Positions 23,984 through 33,000 of a DNA stretch of 64,000 nucleotides are shown piece after piece (the stretch's first letter is position 1; every line of letters begins with the position of its first letter). The notes beneath the pieces were generated by a model that saw only the letters and a list, made by a program, of their open reading frames with translations, was not told the DNA's origin and made no database searches. The translations under genes and the position numbers were made by a program. Location of the stretch: assembly GCA_003427395.1 (NCBI GenBank), contig BFEA01000324.1, positions 1,004,431-1,068,430 of the forward strand, given 5' to 3'. Source of the DNA: Chara braunii. Taxonomy: Eukaryota > Streptophyta > Charophyceae > Charales > Characeae.

Positions 23984-24060
23984 AGGTAGGTCAGATTCGA
24001 TCCCAGTATCCCTTGCTTATCAGTCCGTTCCTTTACCTACTAGGCTAGCTCTTACCACGG
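23984..24060 (-). repeat. tRNA-derived SINE head
   Basis: Read on the minus strand it shows AGAGCTAGCCTAGTAGGTAA (A-box-like), an anticodon-arm-like segment near GGACTGATAAGCA, and GGGATCGAATCTGACC (B-box-like). The spacing is that of a tRNA. No full cloverleaf could be confirmed by eye. Confidence 0.5.
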
Positions 24061-24693
24061 TATGATAAGGAGCCGCCTCCCTATAAGTAGATGTAGTAGG
24101 TCTAATATCTTTAGNCCGCGTGCTCGTGCCCGCCTGCCAGTTAGAGCGTCCGTCCTCAGGTTTTGTTGGTTTAAGTATGCGNGCGCCCTCAAGGGCACTC
24201 ATTTNATCGGAAGGGCCGAAGGCCGGTACTTAGCCGTGGCTGCGGCATCAATGGTCGCAGCGGGGTAATCACTCAAGTGGCGGGTAGGCTGGCACCACGC
24301 CAAGTAGACGTAGATGTGGCGGATACTCGATCCGGAGGCTGAGTAGGGGAAGACAAAGACTGAAATTTTTAGAATTCCCAATACCGGAGGGAAGACAGGC
24401 ACTGGACCAAGTCTCAGTGCGTGTCATAGTCCTACCTGGCATAATCATCAGTCCAACTGACCCTTCGACCTCTTCCGTCGAGGGGCATTACTGATGATCC
24501 TAATCACCGCGGCGTGCGTTATAGTAACGCGCACACATACTTAAGGAAATTTTCTCACCGATTCTTTTGCCCCGGCCTCAGTGGTCGAGGATTTTGCTTT
24601 CAGTGTCTCGCCAAGCGTGCACACCCCTCTTGTTTCCAGACTGGCTCCGTCATAGTAGCTGGTGTCATTACTGTGTCGAATGCAAAGACATGG
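24061..24693. other. right end of the nested insertion
   Basis: A plus-strand ORF (24514-24825) contains the Cys/His spacing C-x2-C-x6-H-x2-C, but the ORF has no other recognisable feature and crosses the insertion junction. It is not called as a gene. Confidence 0.4.
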
Positions 24694-24719
24694 CAAAATA
24701 CCCTTGTAAGGGTATTTTG
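24694..24719. other. hairpin near the right end of the insertion
   Basis: Perfect 12-bp arms CAAAATACCCTT / AAGGGTATTTTG around a 2-nt centre, about 28-33 nt inside the right junction. It could be a terminal structure of the transposon or a terminator-like fold. Confidence 0.6.
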
Positions 24720-24748
24720 TCCGACACCGGCCTGGATAGGGAGTGGGC

Positions 24749-25550
24749 ATAGTGAGAGCCTACTTGTACTTAGGACCGGACGCGCTAAAGGAGGTCGTGG
24801 TGGGGCTCGCGACGACAGGGACTAGTGGCGCGGTTAGCAGGGCGTTACGCTACCTGAGGGACGAGGTAGCCGCCTTCCGAGCGGAGGACTCGAGCGACCC
24901 GTTGACCCTATTTCACGGACGCTCTCCTCATGATATCATGGGCGAGCTGGTGGTAGCATGGGACCGGTTTTTCCCGTACAGCATTCGGAGTCTGCGGGCG
25001 GTAGTTCCGACGTTTGTAGTAGAGAGCGTCTTTGGAGGTATTGGCGGAGTGGTCGAGGCATACCTAGCCTATCAGGATCTCAAGGTCCTCGCGAGAGGGC
25101 CTGACGACCTCGACTACCTCTATTATTCGCTTGCGACCGGTGAGCCTCGTTGGGGTGACGAGAGGGTTCAGCTTATAGAGCTGATCCGTTCGATAGACGA
25201 CGAGTGGCCCCAGTCTCCGTGCGTTTGGGATTGGCTGGACCGTGAGCTCCGCAGGCCCCGAGTACGTGACCTGCATCGGGTGACTCTTCTAAGACGACTG
25301 GGGTAGCTGGTGGAGTGAGGACACCGGGCGACCTCTGATATACGGCCATCAGCTGGCGGAGTACTACCAGGCTATAGGACACGCGCCATACCTCGTCGAG
25401 GACGAGTTTGACGATGAGGGTTGGGAGCGAGAGGACGACGAGGACGCCTGGGAGCCAGACTGGGTCGACCCAGAGAGTGAGGTTGACACGGAGGAGATCG
25501 ACGTTACAGACGCCCATTTCCCCAGGATAGGAGTAGCAGCTCGGGCATAG
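24749..25550 (+). pseudogene. extra ORF 1 of element A, C-terminal part (paralogue A)
   Basis: The open frame runs to a TAG at 25304. Homology to the next ORF then continues one frame over (GRPLIYGHQLAEYYQ at about 25330-25375) into an acidic tail ending at 25550. A frameshift near 25290 is therefore inferred. Shared with paralogue B: FPYS before R.R...P.FV, a G.....EAYLA-like helix, ERVQLIELIRSI (B has ERKLQLIKFLRAI), a W..LERE/W.DRELRRP pair and the EYY motif. The GTG at 24743 is not a real start; homology begins at 24749 with IVRAYLYL, the second half of the gene begun at 11847. Function unknown. Confidence 0.65.
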
Positions 25551-25627
25551 GAGGCAGAGGAGCACATTAGGCACGACAATTGAGTGAGCTTAGCGACTGA
25601 TATCGGCCGATAGTGGAGAGCGGATCG

Positions 25628-26665
25628 ATGATAGAGCAAGTCAGTGGAGTGGAGCTTCAGATCAACGACGCCAGATGGCCTAGACCTCCAGAGACAGTAG
25701 CGCCAGACAGGGTGGCGCTAGATCTGCCTGCCAGAGGGGTTTCCTCCGATGCGATAGACAACCGATGGTCATCGACGGTGTTGGCCCCAGACATACACTT
25801 GTGGACGTACGTCATCGAGACATTCGAGCTGGACAGTCAGGGGTGGCGACAACCTGGTATGACTAGTATAGAGGTAGTGGGGCATATTTACTACTCGCAG
25901 GAGGTACTAGCCACGGTCTATTTTCACGGCCTCTTGCACGATCATTGGCAAGAGGAGCAGACTGCGAGGAGGATCTTAGTGGATCGAGCGAACTCCGCGC
26001 AGGGCGAGGTAGAGCGGCTGCACGTGGGTGTTCGGAGAGTGACGACGACCTTAAGGATTGGAGGACACTTCCCATATCCTAGCAGTCGACTGCGAGTCAC
26101 GCTGCCGTGCTTCGTGGCGGAGGAGCTTTGGGGACTTCGGCGTCTGGGTGAGATCTACTTTGCGGCTCTTGACTTGGACGGCCTCTGCCGGGGGTACGCT
26201 GATAGGGACTGGGTGCTGTATGCGCAGTTTGTAGCGGGGCCGCTTGTAGGCGAGCGAAAGCTCCAGTTGATTAAGTTCCTACGGGCCATTGTACCTACTA
26301 GGAGCCCTGACCTATACTCTTTGTACCAACCCCTAGCCTTCTGGACGACACTAGAGAGAGAGGCTCGGAGGCCTACAGATCATTTAGCTGGAGTAGGACA
26401 GCTGTTAGCCGAGACTCGTGACGAAAGGCCGGGCCATCTCATCTCGACCGGGGAGATTGAGGAGTACTACCGGTAGGTATATCCAGAGGTTGGCGATCTA
26501 GCATGGTATGCTGAGGATCGAGATCGGGAGGACTTCGATGACATAGATCCTTGGGGCGACCAGGACGAGGGCTGGGCAGATCTGGCCCAGGCTGAGGGAC
26601 AGGAGGATACCCCATGGGGACAGAGGGTAGATGAGGACGGAGACGAGGATATGCCAGATGCATGA
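25628..26665 (+). pseudogene. extra ORF 2 of element A (paralogue B), nearly intact
   Basis: The most complete member of an unrecognised family. ATG 25628 is preferred over an upstream in-frame GTG. One TAG at 26474 interrupts it, explained by CAG to TAG in EYYR(Q)VYPEVG; the same frame then runs on to TGA at 26663-26665 as an acidic Asp/Glu/Trp-rich tail. Order of features: PPE...LDLPARGV (about residues 20-40), LWTYVIETFEL (near 60), a GW..PGM.SIE helix, RLRVTLPCFV (near 155), ERKLQLIKFLRAI (near 210), EEYY (near 280), acidic tail to about 345. No membrane segment or known catalytic motif is seen. It lies between its two paralogues on the same strand, upstream of gag. Confidence 0.7.
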
Positions 26666-26775
26666 GACGACTAGAGGCAGGGCATATCCGAGTGAGGCTT
26701 AGAGAAGGGAGTAGTGGAGAGACGGAAAGTAGATACCGTTAAGCAAGATGAAAGTGACAGTAAGAGCAGGAAAGG

Positions 26776-27012
26776 ATGACAGACCGGGATACACTGAGAG
26801 TGACTCTTTCCCTACAACGAGATAGGACAGGCGGCTGGGAAGATGAGGCGTTGGGCAATGTTGAGCGACAGATCAGACTCATGACGGAGCATGCCCTCGA
26901 GATACGGAGAGGCCAGAGGTACGTCGAGTTCACTATCTACTTCCATGGAGCAGACGGGAGAGTGCACAGCACCTACTCGGCCATATTGGACCTGAGTGGG
27001 AGAGTTGTCTGA
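26776..27012 (+). CDS. extra ORF 3 of element A, 78-residue protein
   Basis: Starts ATG and ends TGA, with no internal stop. The pattern LRVTLSL, then GGWEDEALGNVERQI, then YVEFTIYFHG reads as strand-helix-strand. It resembles the middle of paralogue B (ETFEL, GW..PGM.SIE, ATVYFHG), so it may be a single-domain offshoot of the same family. This similarity is weak and seen by eye only. Whether it is still expressed is unknown. Confidence 0.5.
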   Translation: MTDRDTLRVTLSLQRDRTGGWEDEALGNVERQIRLMTEHALEIRRGQRYVEFTIYFHGADGRVHSTYSAILDLSGRVV

Positions 27013-27084
27013 GGAGTTCGCGACGACGCGAGATAGGGATTGACGAAGGGAGTAGAGTGATACAGATCGAGTGAAGAAGGGGAG

Positions 27085-27840
27085 ATGAGGAGTGACTCGT
27101 TGGCCTGGCTAACTTATGTTCTCTCACGAGAGTCCGAATCCTATAGCGTGAGGAAACTTGTGAGATCCAGAGAGACAGTTGTTGGATACGATATTCCTTT
27201 TCCGGTGAGGCTGGAGGAGACAGGCTGTGTTCCGATACGTTACCTTGGAACGTGGCTGGCAGAGGGACTTTTCCTTTGGACGGTGATACTGAAAGATGGA
27301 CGACCCGAAAGGACTCATGACCTACAAGGGGTAGAACATCTGATAGCGGATAGAGCTCATGATTTAGAGGTAGGGCTGACACTTGCAGAAGCGAGCAGAG
27401 CTTGGTGGAGAAACGAGTTGTTGGCCAGGGTGATCGTAAATCAGCAACTGAAGAGACTCTCTGGAGGAAGGACGTATTGGAGTCGCTTGGTATACGGCCC
27501 TCTGCATCCGACCCTCTACCCGAGAGAGGGTTAACGATTCGAACTTCCTGCGTTCGTGATAGGCCAGACCTATGGGAGCGTAGATCGTCTGAGTATAGCA
27601 GTGGACCACACACTTTACGCGCTTTGGGAGGGCTTAGCTCCCCGTTTCAGGGAAGCATACTACGCCATTTGTGTAAGGTGGGGACCACCCAGCAGAGAGA
27701 CGCTTGGCGACATCATAGACGTGACTTCCTGGGTGGACTGTCTGAGGCCAGTCGATCTGATTAGGTACTGCAGGAGACGAGCGAAAATTGACTACGTGGG
27801 GTTAGAGGATGTGAGGTTCCTCTTCGAGGCCGCAGCTTAG
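27085..27840 (+). pseudogene. extra ORF 4 of element A (paralogue C)
   Basis: One frame from ATG 27085 to TAG 27838-27840, broken only by TAA at 27532-27534, explained by CAA to TAA. The frame reads through with continuous homology: FLWTVILKDG matches HLWTYVIETF of paralogue B, the AWWRNELLARVIV helix matches HWQEEQTARRILV, and RFELPAFVIGQTYG matches RLRVTLPCFVAEELWG. Its C-terminus is shorter and lacks the acidic tail of A and B. The paralogues are strongly diverged, so the duplication is old. Function unknown. Confidence 0.65.
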
Positions 27841-27843
27841 GGA

Positions 27844-28125
27844 ATGCCGGGAAGAACGGCAACTATGATGCGCGTAGATAAACGACAGGTAAGCACAGGG
27901 TACACTGTGATGGTACTTCTCCGAGCGTACATAGATGAGGACTTGACGGTGAGGGAGTGCCGACTACGAGCCAGGGATTTGATCCACGAGCATAGAGCTG
28001 ATGTACTGGCGCAGGTGACCTTCCAGATCTCGATTGCCTATGATGTGATGATATGGTCTCATGGTTATATGCGCGCGGAGCACTACCACGATGAGACGGT
28101 AGCGGAGGCTAGAGCAAGGGTGTGA
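27844..28125 (+). CDS. extra ORF 5 of element A, 93-residue protein
   Basis: ATG lies 3 nt after the stop of ORF 4. The sequence has a strand-helix-strand look (TVMVLLRAYIDED, ECRLRARDLIHEHRA, VTFQISIAYDVMIW), similar in layout to ORF 3. No motif is recognised. The tight spacing suggests translation coupled to ORF 4 on one RNA. Confidence 0.5.
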   Translation: MPGRTATMMRVDKRQVSTGYTVMVLLRAYIDEDLTVRECRLRARDLIHEHRADVLAQVTFQISIAYDVMIWSHGYMRAEHYHDETVAEARARV

Positions 28126-28155
28126 GGATGAGCTTAAAGAAGATGTGGACTGAGT

Positions 28156-28476
28156 ATGGAAGAGGAGAGTGAGGCGGTCGTGAGAGTGAGGAAGCGCATT
28201 AAAGAACCACTCTTGAACCAGGTAGAGGAGTTAGGGAACAAGATAAGGGAGATCGGGTCGTGCCAGGATGAGGGCAAGTTGCGTAGGGTTGAGCTCGTGA
28301 CGAGAGAGTTAGAGAGTTTCTTAAGGGAGGAAAGAGAGATTTTCCAGGCGTGGAGATCAGACTTTCTGGAGAGGGTAAAGGCTAGGACGGTATCACGTGG
28401 AGGAACTGGGGAGAAGTCTGCAGAGGGCGTGACAACGGAGGACAAGGTAACGCAGAGAGGTAGCGACAGGACATGA
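28156..28476 (+). CDS. extra ORF 6 of element A, coiled-coil-like protein
   Basis: 106 residues, highly charged and helical in composition (EEL.NKIREIG, RRVELVTRELESFLREEREI), with hydrophobic spacing compatible with a coiled coil. Its TGA overlaps the ATG of ORF 7 as ATGA (28473-28476). A 14-codon ATG-started mini-ORF begins at 28128 and overlaps its start. Function unknown; a structural or oligomerising role is only a guess. Confidence 0.5.
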   Translation: MEEESEAVVRVRKRIKEPLLNQVEELGNKIREIGSCQDEGKLRRVELVTRELESFLREEREIFQAWRSDFLERVKARTVSRGGTGEKSAEGVTTEDKVTQRGSDRT

Positions 28477-28916
28477 GCGGGACCGCACTACACACGACAG
28501 ACCGGTACTCATTGCATGTGGTAGGGAGACTAGACGGACCGTTGGTGTTAGTGATCGTAGAGCTCCAGCTCCATACCAGACTGTGCATAGTTGAGGAGGC
28601 AGAGTGTGTTCGCCGTGCGCTGCGTGAGGCTAGGGGGACAGGAATTTGGATTGGAATAGAAGGAGGACGAAGGATAAAATACGTACTCCGAGTGACACCT
28701 TTCGAAGGGCGGTCTCGGATAAGGGCATGGTACGAGACGACCAGAGAGGCTGAGAGGTTAAAGATAAGCGAAGCCAGGAAAGCTGGGGAGCTAGGGAGAG
28801 TTGTAGCAGACGGTGCAATACTCAGGGTGCTAGCCGCCCACGATCAGATCTGGAGGATAGTGGAGATGAGGAGGATTTTTAGACATTCTATGATATATTG
28901 GAGTTGTCGGCAGTGA
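28473..28916 (+). CDS. extra ORF 7 of element A, 147-residue protein
   Basis: Starts at the ATG of the ATGA overlap with ORF 6. Strand-rich N-terminal half (YSLHVVGRLDGPLVLVIVEL, IWIGIEGGRRIKYVLRVT) followed by helices (TTREAERLKISEARKAGEL, ILRVLAAHDQIWRIVEM). No internal stops and no known domain. The intact frame inside an otherwise decayed element is notable. Confidence 0.55.
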   Translation: MSGTALHTTDRYSLHVVGRLDGPLVLVIVELQLHTRLCIVEEAECVRRALREARGTGIWIGIEGGRRIKYVLRVTPFEGRSRIRAWYETTREAERLKISEARKAGELGRVVADGAILRVLAAHDQIWRIVEMRRIFRHSMIYWSCRQ

Positions 28917-28957
28917 GACTGCGAGCGGCTATAGCACTGACTACCCACGGATACTAA

Positions 28958-29233
28958 ACAGGTGACCTCATAGCAAGGAGGACGGAGATAAACGCTCGAG
29001 GGCTCTTGAGGGGTGCTGATCGGAAGACATTGGTTAGGCTTGGGATTGCGATCTGTCGCAGGCGTAGAGATCCTATCACGGGTGTACTGCAGATCCGAAG
29101 AGGCGCGGCCTTGTTGGCCGATCCCGACGGAGAGGTTTACCTAGACACAGGGATTCTTGGGATAGAGGGAGAGCACGAGATCCACGACCGGAACAGAGTA
29201 CTGGTGGTGGTAATCAGGGCAGTCGAGAGCTAG
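28958..29233 (+). pseudogene. extra ORF 8 of element A, partial
   Basis: The open frame from 28958 reads TGDLIARRTEINARGLLRG and continues to ATG-less sequence ending TAG at 29231-29233. Just upstream is an in-frame TAA (28955) explained by CAA to TAA, and before it the frame is open again (LRAAIALTTHGY), overlapping the end of ORF 7. No proper ATG is present in the open part. Content: basic CRRRRDP and GEVYLDTGILGI, VLVVVI strands. No family recognised. Confidence 0.4.
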
Positions 29234-29344
29234 GATTGGAGGCGGACGCGAACTGTGACAAGGAAACAGGTCCGGGCTGCGAGTTCTGTCACAGGTCCGG
29301 GCTGCAGCAATTGTCATAGGTCAGGGCTGTAACACCCGGCGAGA
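29234..29344 (+). repeat. short tandem phrase before gag
   Basis: ACAGGTCCGGGCTGC occurs at about 29266 and 29291, with a third diverged copy (ATAGGTCAGGGCTGT) near 29316, spaced about 25 bp apart. This lies immediately ahead of gag. Confidence 0.7.
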
Positions 29345-31464
29345 GTGCCCAACTACGTCTTCTGGTGGCCTATGGAACCAGACACGATGGGGCCACAACC
29401 GACCACGGGCGAAGCAGGTGAGGAGTACAGGACATCGCCCGACCGAGCTCTGAGGGATCTGAAGGAACGAATTAGGCGGGAGGCACCGCTGAGATGGGCT
29501 GACCGAACCAATGACGGAGAACCCGACGTAATGGGCGAGCCAGTCGTGACGGAGCCGCAGAAGACTTTGAAGACAGGAACCTCGAGCTGTCGACGAAAAG
29601 CGACAAGACGACGCTCCCCGAGTATGAGCGAAGGGAGACCATGGCGGATAGGCATAGGGACGACTGGAGAGAGAGTTCGAGGGATTCCTATTGGAGGGAC
29701 AGAGATAGAGATAGAGCACCGCCCCGGCGTGTCTTCGACCCCCAAATGGGGGAATCACACCCGCTCCCTTACGAGAGCAAAGATCACTATATTATTACGC
29801 ACAAGGCCTCAGAGCCTCCTACTTTGAGGGGCTATGGCATCACATAATATCTGGAGAAGTGGGAGCTTCATGCTAGCCCGAGTCAGTGGTCGAAGGAAGA
29901 GATTATAGAGAACTTCCTATTTAATGTGGACCCAAGTCTCGGCAAGGAAGTTAAGGAAGTCCGACCGAAGGACGGAAAATGGACTACGTGCAAGAAGAAC
30001 CTCGTTGAGCTTTACAAATTAGAGGATAACAAGTACTCCATCAAGGATCTTGAGACAATGACTCAAGATGAAGATGAGAGCGTATGGGCATTTGGGATGC
30101 ATTTCCAGAAGATCTCCGACGTGCTGATGAAGAAGGGGAAGATCTCAGAGGTCGAGCGTTGTACTATCTTCATCGGACACCTGTCCAAAGGCAGACAAAA
30201 GAGTATACTTAGAGATCTTCCGCGCGACAAGCTTGACTTCCCAGAAGTCCTAGTCCTAAAGCTCGCGATAAAGGCAGAGACAGACGACTACAAAGACTTG
30301 GTATGGAGGGGAATGAGGAGATGTGATTTCTCTCTCTATAAGGAGTATGTCACTGATAGATGCCCTGATTTCAAGGACTATCCCTGGTCGGAAAAGAATG
30401 AAGTCATGGCTGAGGAAGTGAAGGAAATAAGAGACATGGTAAAGGGATTGACAAGACAGGTTACAGAGATTGTGACCACCACAGGAGCCACGGCTTACCG
30501 GGACAAACCCGAAGGGCCCTATTCACTTCGCTGGGACCGTAGGAACACCGATTCCTAGAGGGGTGTTGAGGATAGAAACCCTCGGACACTGACTGATTAT
30601 CTTGCGAGGAAAAGGGAGAGAGACGATGAGCCATGGCGACGAAGTGCTGATGAGATAGACCGGGACCGCAGGGCTCGCGAGACGTATGGACGAGCTAGGA
30701 GACTGGATGATTACTCACGTAGCCCTCGTTATGAGGCTGAAGGGGGTAGAGGCGACTCTCGAGGTAGGTGGGAGTCAGATCAAGGCCGATGAGATGGATA
30801 CAGGGATGACAGATATGAGAGGTCGGGCCGAGATGGATACAGGGACGACGGATATGAGAGGTCGGATCGAGAAGGATACAGGGGTGGCAGATATGAGAGA
30901 GGAGATCGAGACGGAGATCGATGAGATGACTCGCGCAGACGGTATGACCGCGGGGGATTCGCGAGAGAACAACGCGACGACTCGCGGGGGTGGTACAACC
31001 GAGGAGATCGACGCGATGAGTCACGTGGGCGATACGACTCTGGGGATCGCCAGAATGATTCGCGAGGACGATATGAGCAAGGAGGATCTGGAGGAGACCG
31101 CCGAAATGATTCGCGCGACCGTAATGAGAGAGGGGGATATGGCCCGTCATCTGATCCATATCCGAAGTCCCCTGACCCCAGAGCAGCCAGGGGTCCGATC
31201 TCTAGGAGCGCAGACGACAGGCCATCTACTCCCAGGAACTCTTGCGTCTACTGTAGAGGAGATTATCATATCAAGAGAGACTGCCCGGATCTCAAGCGGG
31301 CAATAGATGAGGGACTTGTCGTACTTGATGACCGCAAGTACGTCAAGTGGGCAGATGATCTGGGAGACGTATCGATGTTCCCCTCGATGAAGGAGAACGT
31401 AGAAGCAAGGAGGGTAAGGTCGAGTAAAGGAAGGAGCCGGTCAGGAGCCAGAGCATCAAGATAA
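29345..31464 (+). pseudogene. gag: gag polyprotein of element A
   Basis: Retroelement capsid/nucleocapsid protein. An N-terminal part in one frame (29345-29580; the start codon there is GTG) passes by an inferred frameshift near 29580 to the main frame at 29641 (MADRHRDDWRES). A capsid-like region follows (YLEKWELHASPSQW, FLFNVDPSLGKEV, FGMHFQKISDVLMKKGKI), then an Arg/Asp/Ser-rich stretch of 13-codon repeats and a CCHC zinc knuckle, C-V-Y-C-x4-H-x4-C, at 31243-31284. In-frame stops lie at 29845 (TAA), 30556 (TAG), 30790 (TGA) and 30922 (TGA). The first two fit CAA/CAG changes and the last two CGA to TGA. Confidence 0.8.
30793..30909 (+). repeat. 39-nt coding repeats in gag
   Basis: Three tandem units of 13 codons, consensus DGYRDDRYERSGR. 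They form the basic/acidic arm ahead of the zinc knuckle and probably expanded by slippage. Confidence 0.8.
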
Positions 31465-32552
31465 CTTTCGAGGGAGATATGGCGACCACACCCATAAGGG
31501 TGGGAGCTACCAAGTCGACGAGAGGGTCTACATCGAAGAAGACTGACACGGATTACGTGATGGCGGAGAAGGACGGACAGCGGATCGATGGAGAGGAGGT
31601 TATTCTTTCACTGCGAAAGCGGGGAGTGAAGAAGTTCTTGATGAAGAGTTCGTTGGATGAGATTGACACGGTCGAGCCACTGAGACGGGTCCTTCGGCAG
31701 CCCATGCAGTGCTCTATTATGGAATATCTGGCGGCATCGAAGCCGGCTCGCGATGAGTTACAGATGATCATGCGGAAGACTCGCATACCTCTATCAGAGG
31801 AGGCTCAGGGGTCCCCTAAGGCGGATGCTCCTACTGTAGCAGTAACGGGGGTGACTGCCAGAGTGGATCGCATGGCGATAGTCCTTCTTGATGGGATGGA
31901 AGGTGTGCCTCCAAACAAGTTTTACATACTTGGTAGTGGGGCCGTGGAGGCGATCATAAACGACGGAGCGGTACTGGATGCTGTGATAGATAACGGCAGT
32001 GAGGCTGTCATTATAGACGAGGATCTGGCAGTGCAGGTTGGACTTGGCCTCGATAGGTCATACCTATTCGAGATAGAGACGGTTGATGGGAGAAAGCAAC
32101 AGATCATCGGGGTTTGTCACAAGGCAGCCATAGAGGTCCAAGGGGTACGAGTGACCCTGCCTGTCTTTGCAGTCAAGAACTGCAGCTCCGATCTGCTCTT
32201 GGGACGAACGTGGTTGAGCCACGTGCATGCGGTGACGATAGAGCGACCGGACGGGAGCCAGACATTGTCCATTAAGAAGCTAGATGGGACGCGGGTTATG
32301 ATTGAGACGGTGGAGCCTCGAGACCCGAGGAACAGAGCAGCTCTCGCTGTGGGTGCGGGACCCGGTGATCAGATTAAGTCATTAGCTATCTCCGGCCGCG
32401 CGGTGCGATTTCGCGAGAAGAAGTATGGACCACTACTCACAGAGGAAGAAGGTCGGATCGTGGAAGTGGAAAATTTAGGGAGTCGGAAGGACCCAGTGGC
32501 GGATGCTATGTTAAAGTTGTTTAGACCCAGGCCTCACCCACATTATCGCTGA
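31428..32552 (+). pseudogene. pro: retropepsin (protease) region of element A
   Basis: Retroviral-type aspartic protease that matures Gag. The open frame from ATG 31479 to TGA 32550-32552 gives 357 residues; homology-like sequence (RKEPVRSQSIKITFEGD) extends upstream in the same frame to a TAA near 31425, so the true start is probably fusion with gag by a shift near 31400. Seen: VIDNGSEAVII, the flap-side region, and LLLGRTWLS near the C-terminal active-site partner strand. The catalytic triplet is D-N-G where the family has D-S/T-G; AGC to AAC would explain it, and such an enzyme should be inactive. No RT follows before the LTR. Confidence 0.75.
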
Positions 32553-33000
32553 CAAGCCCGAAAGGGAAAGGGAAAGCCAAAATGGAGGAGGGAGCCCCCT
32601 CGAGACGATTTGACGCAGGGGAAAGTTCCAAGAAGAGGAAAAGAGTGGAGAGAAGAAAGGTCAAAGGGTTAGCATTAGGAAGAGAGAAGAAATGATTATT
32701 CGTGCTCAAGAGGGCCAGATGGAGAGTTCGCATTAGACAAACTGGCGGATCGGCACTTTTCTCGGGCCAACGTCGGAAGAAAAAGACGATCCTACCAAGG
32801 CCAAGATCCCGAAGGAAAAGGAAAGTCAAGAAACATCTTCTTAGCACCAGGACTCATAACAAACCAAAACTTAAGACAATTAAACGCCGATGTGGGCGTC
32901 CTTTACGGGCAATCACCCTGAAGCTCGTCCGCTTCGTTTGACGTAAGTGGATAGGGCTCGACTAGGGCGTCGAGAAGTGGTCCGGGTGAACTGTCAGGCC
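32553..33000 (+). other. 3' untranslated part of element A
   Basis: About 450 bp between protease and 3' LTR, rich in purines and basic codons. A 79-codon frame (32702-32941, GTG start) is Lys/Arg-rich but unlike any known pol domain. No clear polypurine tract abuts the LTR at 33001. RT, RNase H and integrase would belong here and are absent. Confidence 0.6.

Larger units (their letters stand above)
12032..24746. mobile_element. nested insertion (composite) in element A ORF 1
   Basis: GCATAG occurs at 12026-12031 and again at 24747-24752, exactly where homology of the split ORF ends and resumes. This is the expected scar of one transposition event. The inner edges share the inverted 9-mer CCGGTGTCG (left near 12038, right as CGACACCGG near 24722-24730), and a 12-bp-arm hairpin sits at 24694-24719. 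The termini do not have clear TG...CA ends and I see no transposase or RT. The interior is a mosaic of satellites, (AAT)n tracts and diverged repeats, so it may be a first insertion later filled by others. Confidence 0.55.

Noticed and set aside
24690-24746. Helitron 3' end (hairpin then CTRR)
   Set aside because: A CTGG follows the hairpin, but Helitrons make no target duplication and the GCATAG repeat fits the split gene better; no Rep/helicase is seen.
24514-24825. ORF with a C-x2-C-x6-H-x2-C spacing
   Set aside because: It crosses the insertion junction in a different frame from the split gene and has no further support.
24749-32552. Endogenous pararetrovirus (caulimovirid-like)
   Set aside because: No movement protein, RT or RNase H motif, and the unit is framed by long LTRs with a tRNA-Asp primer site.
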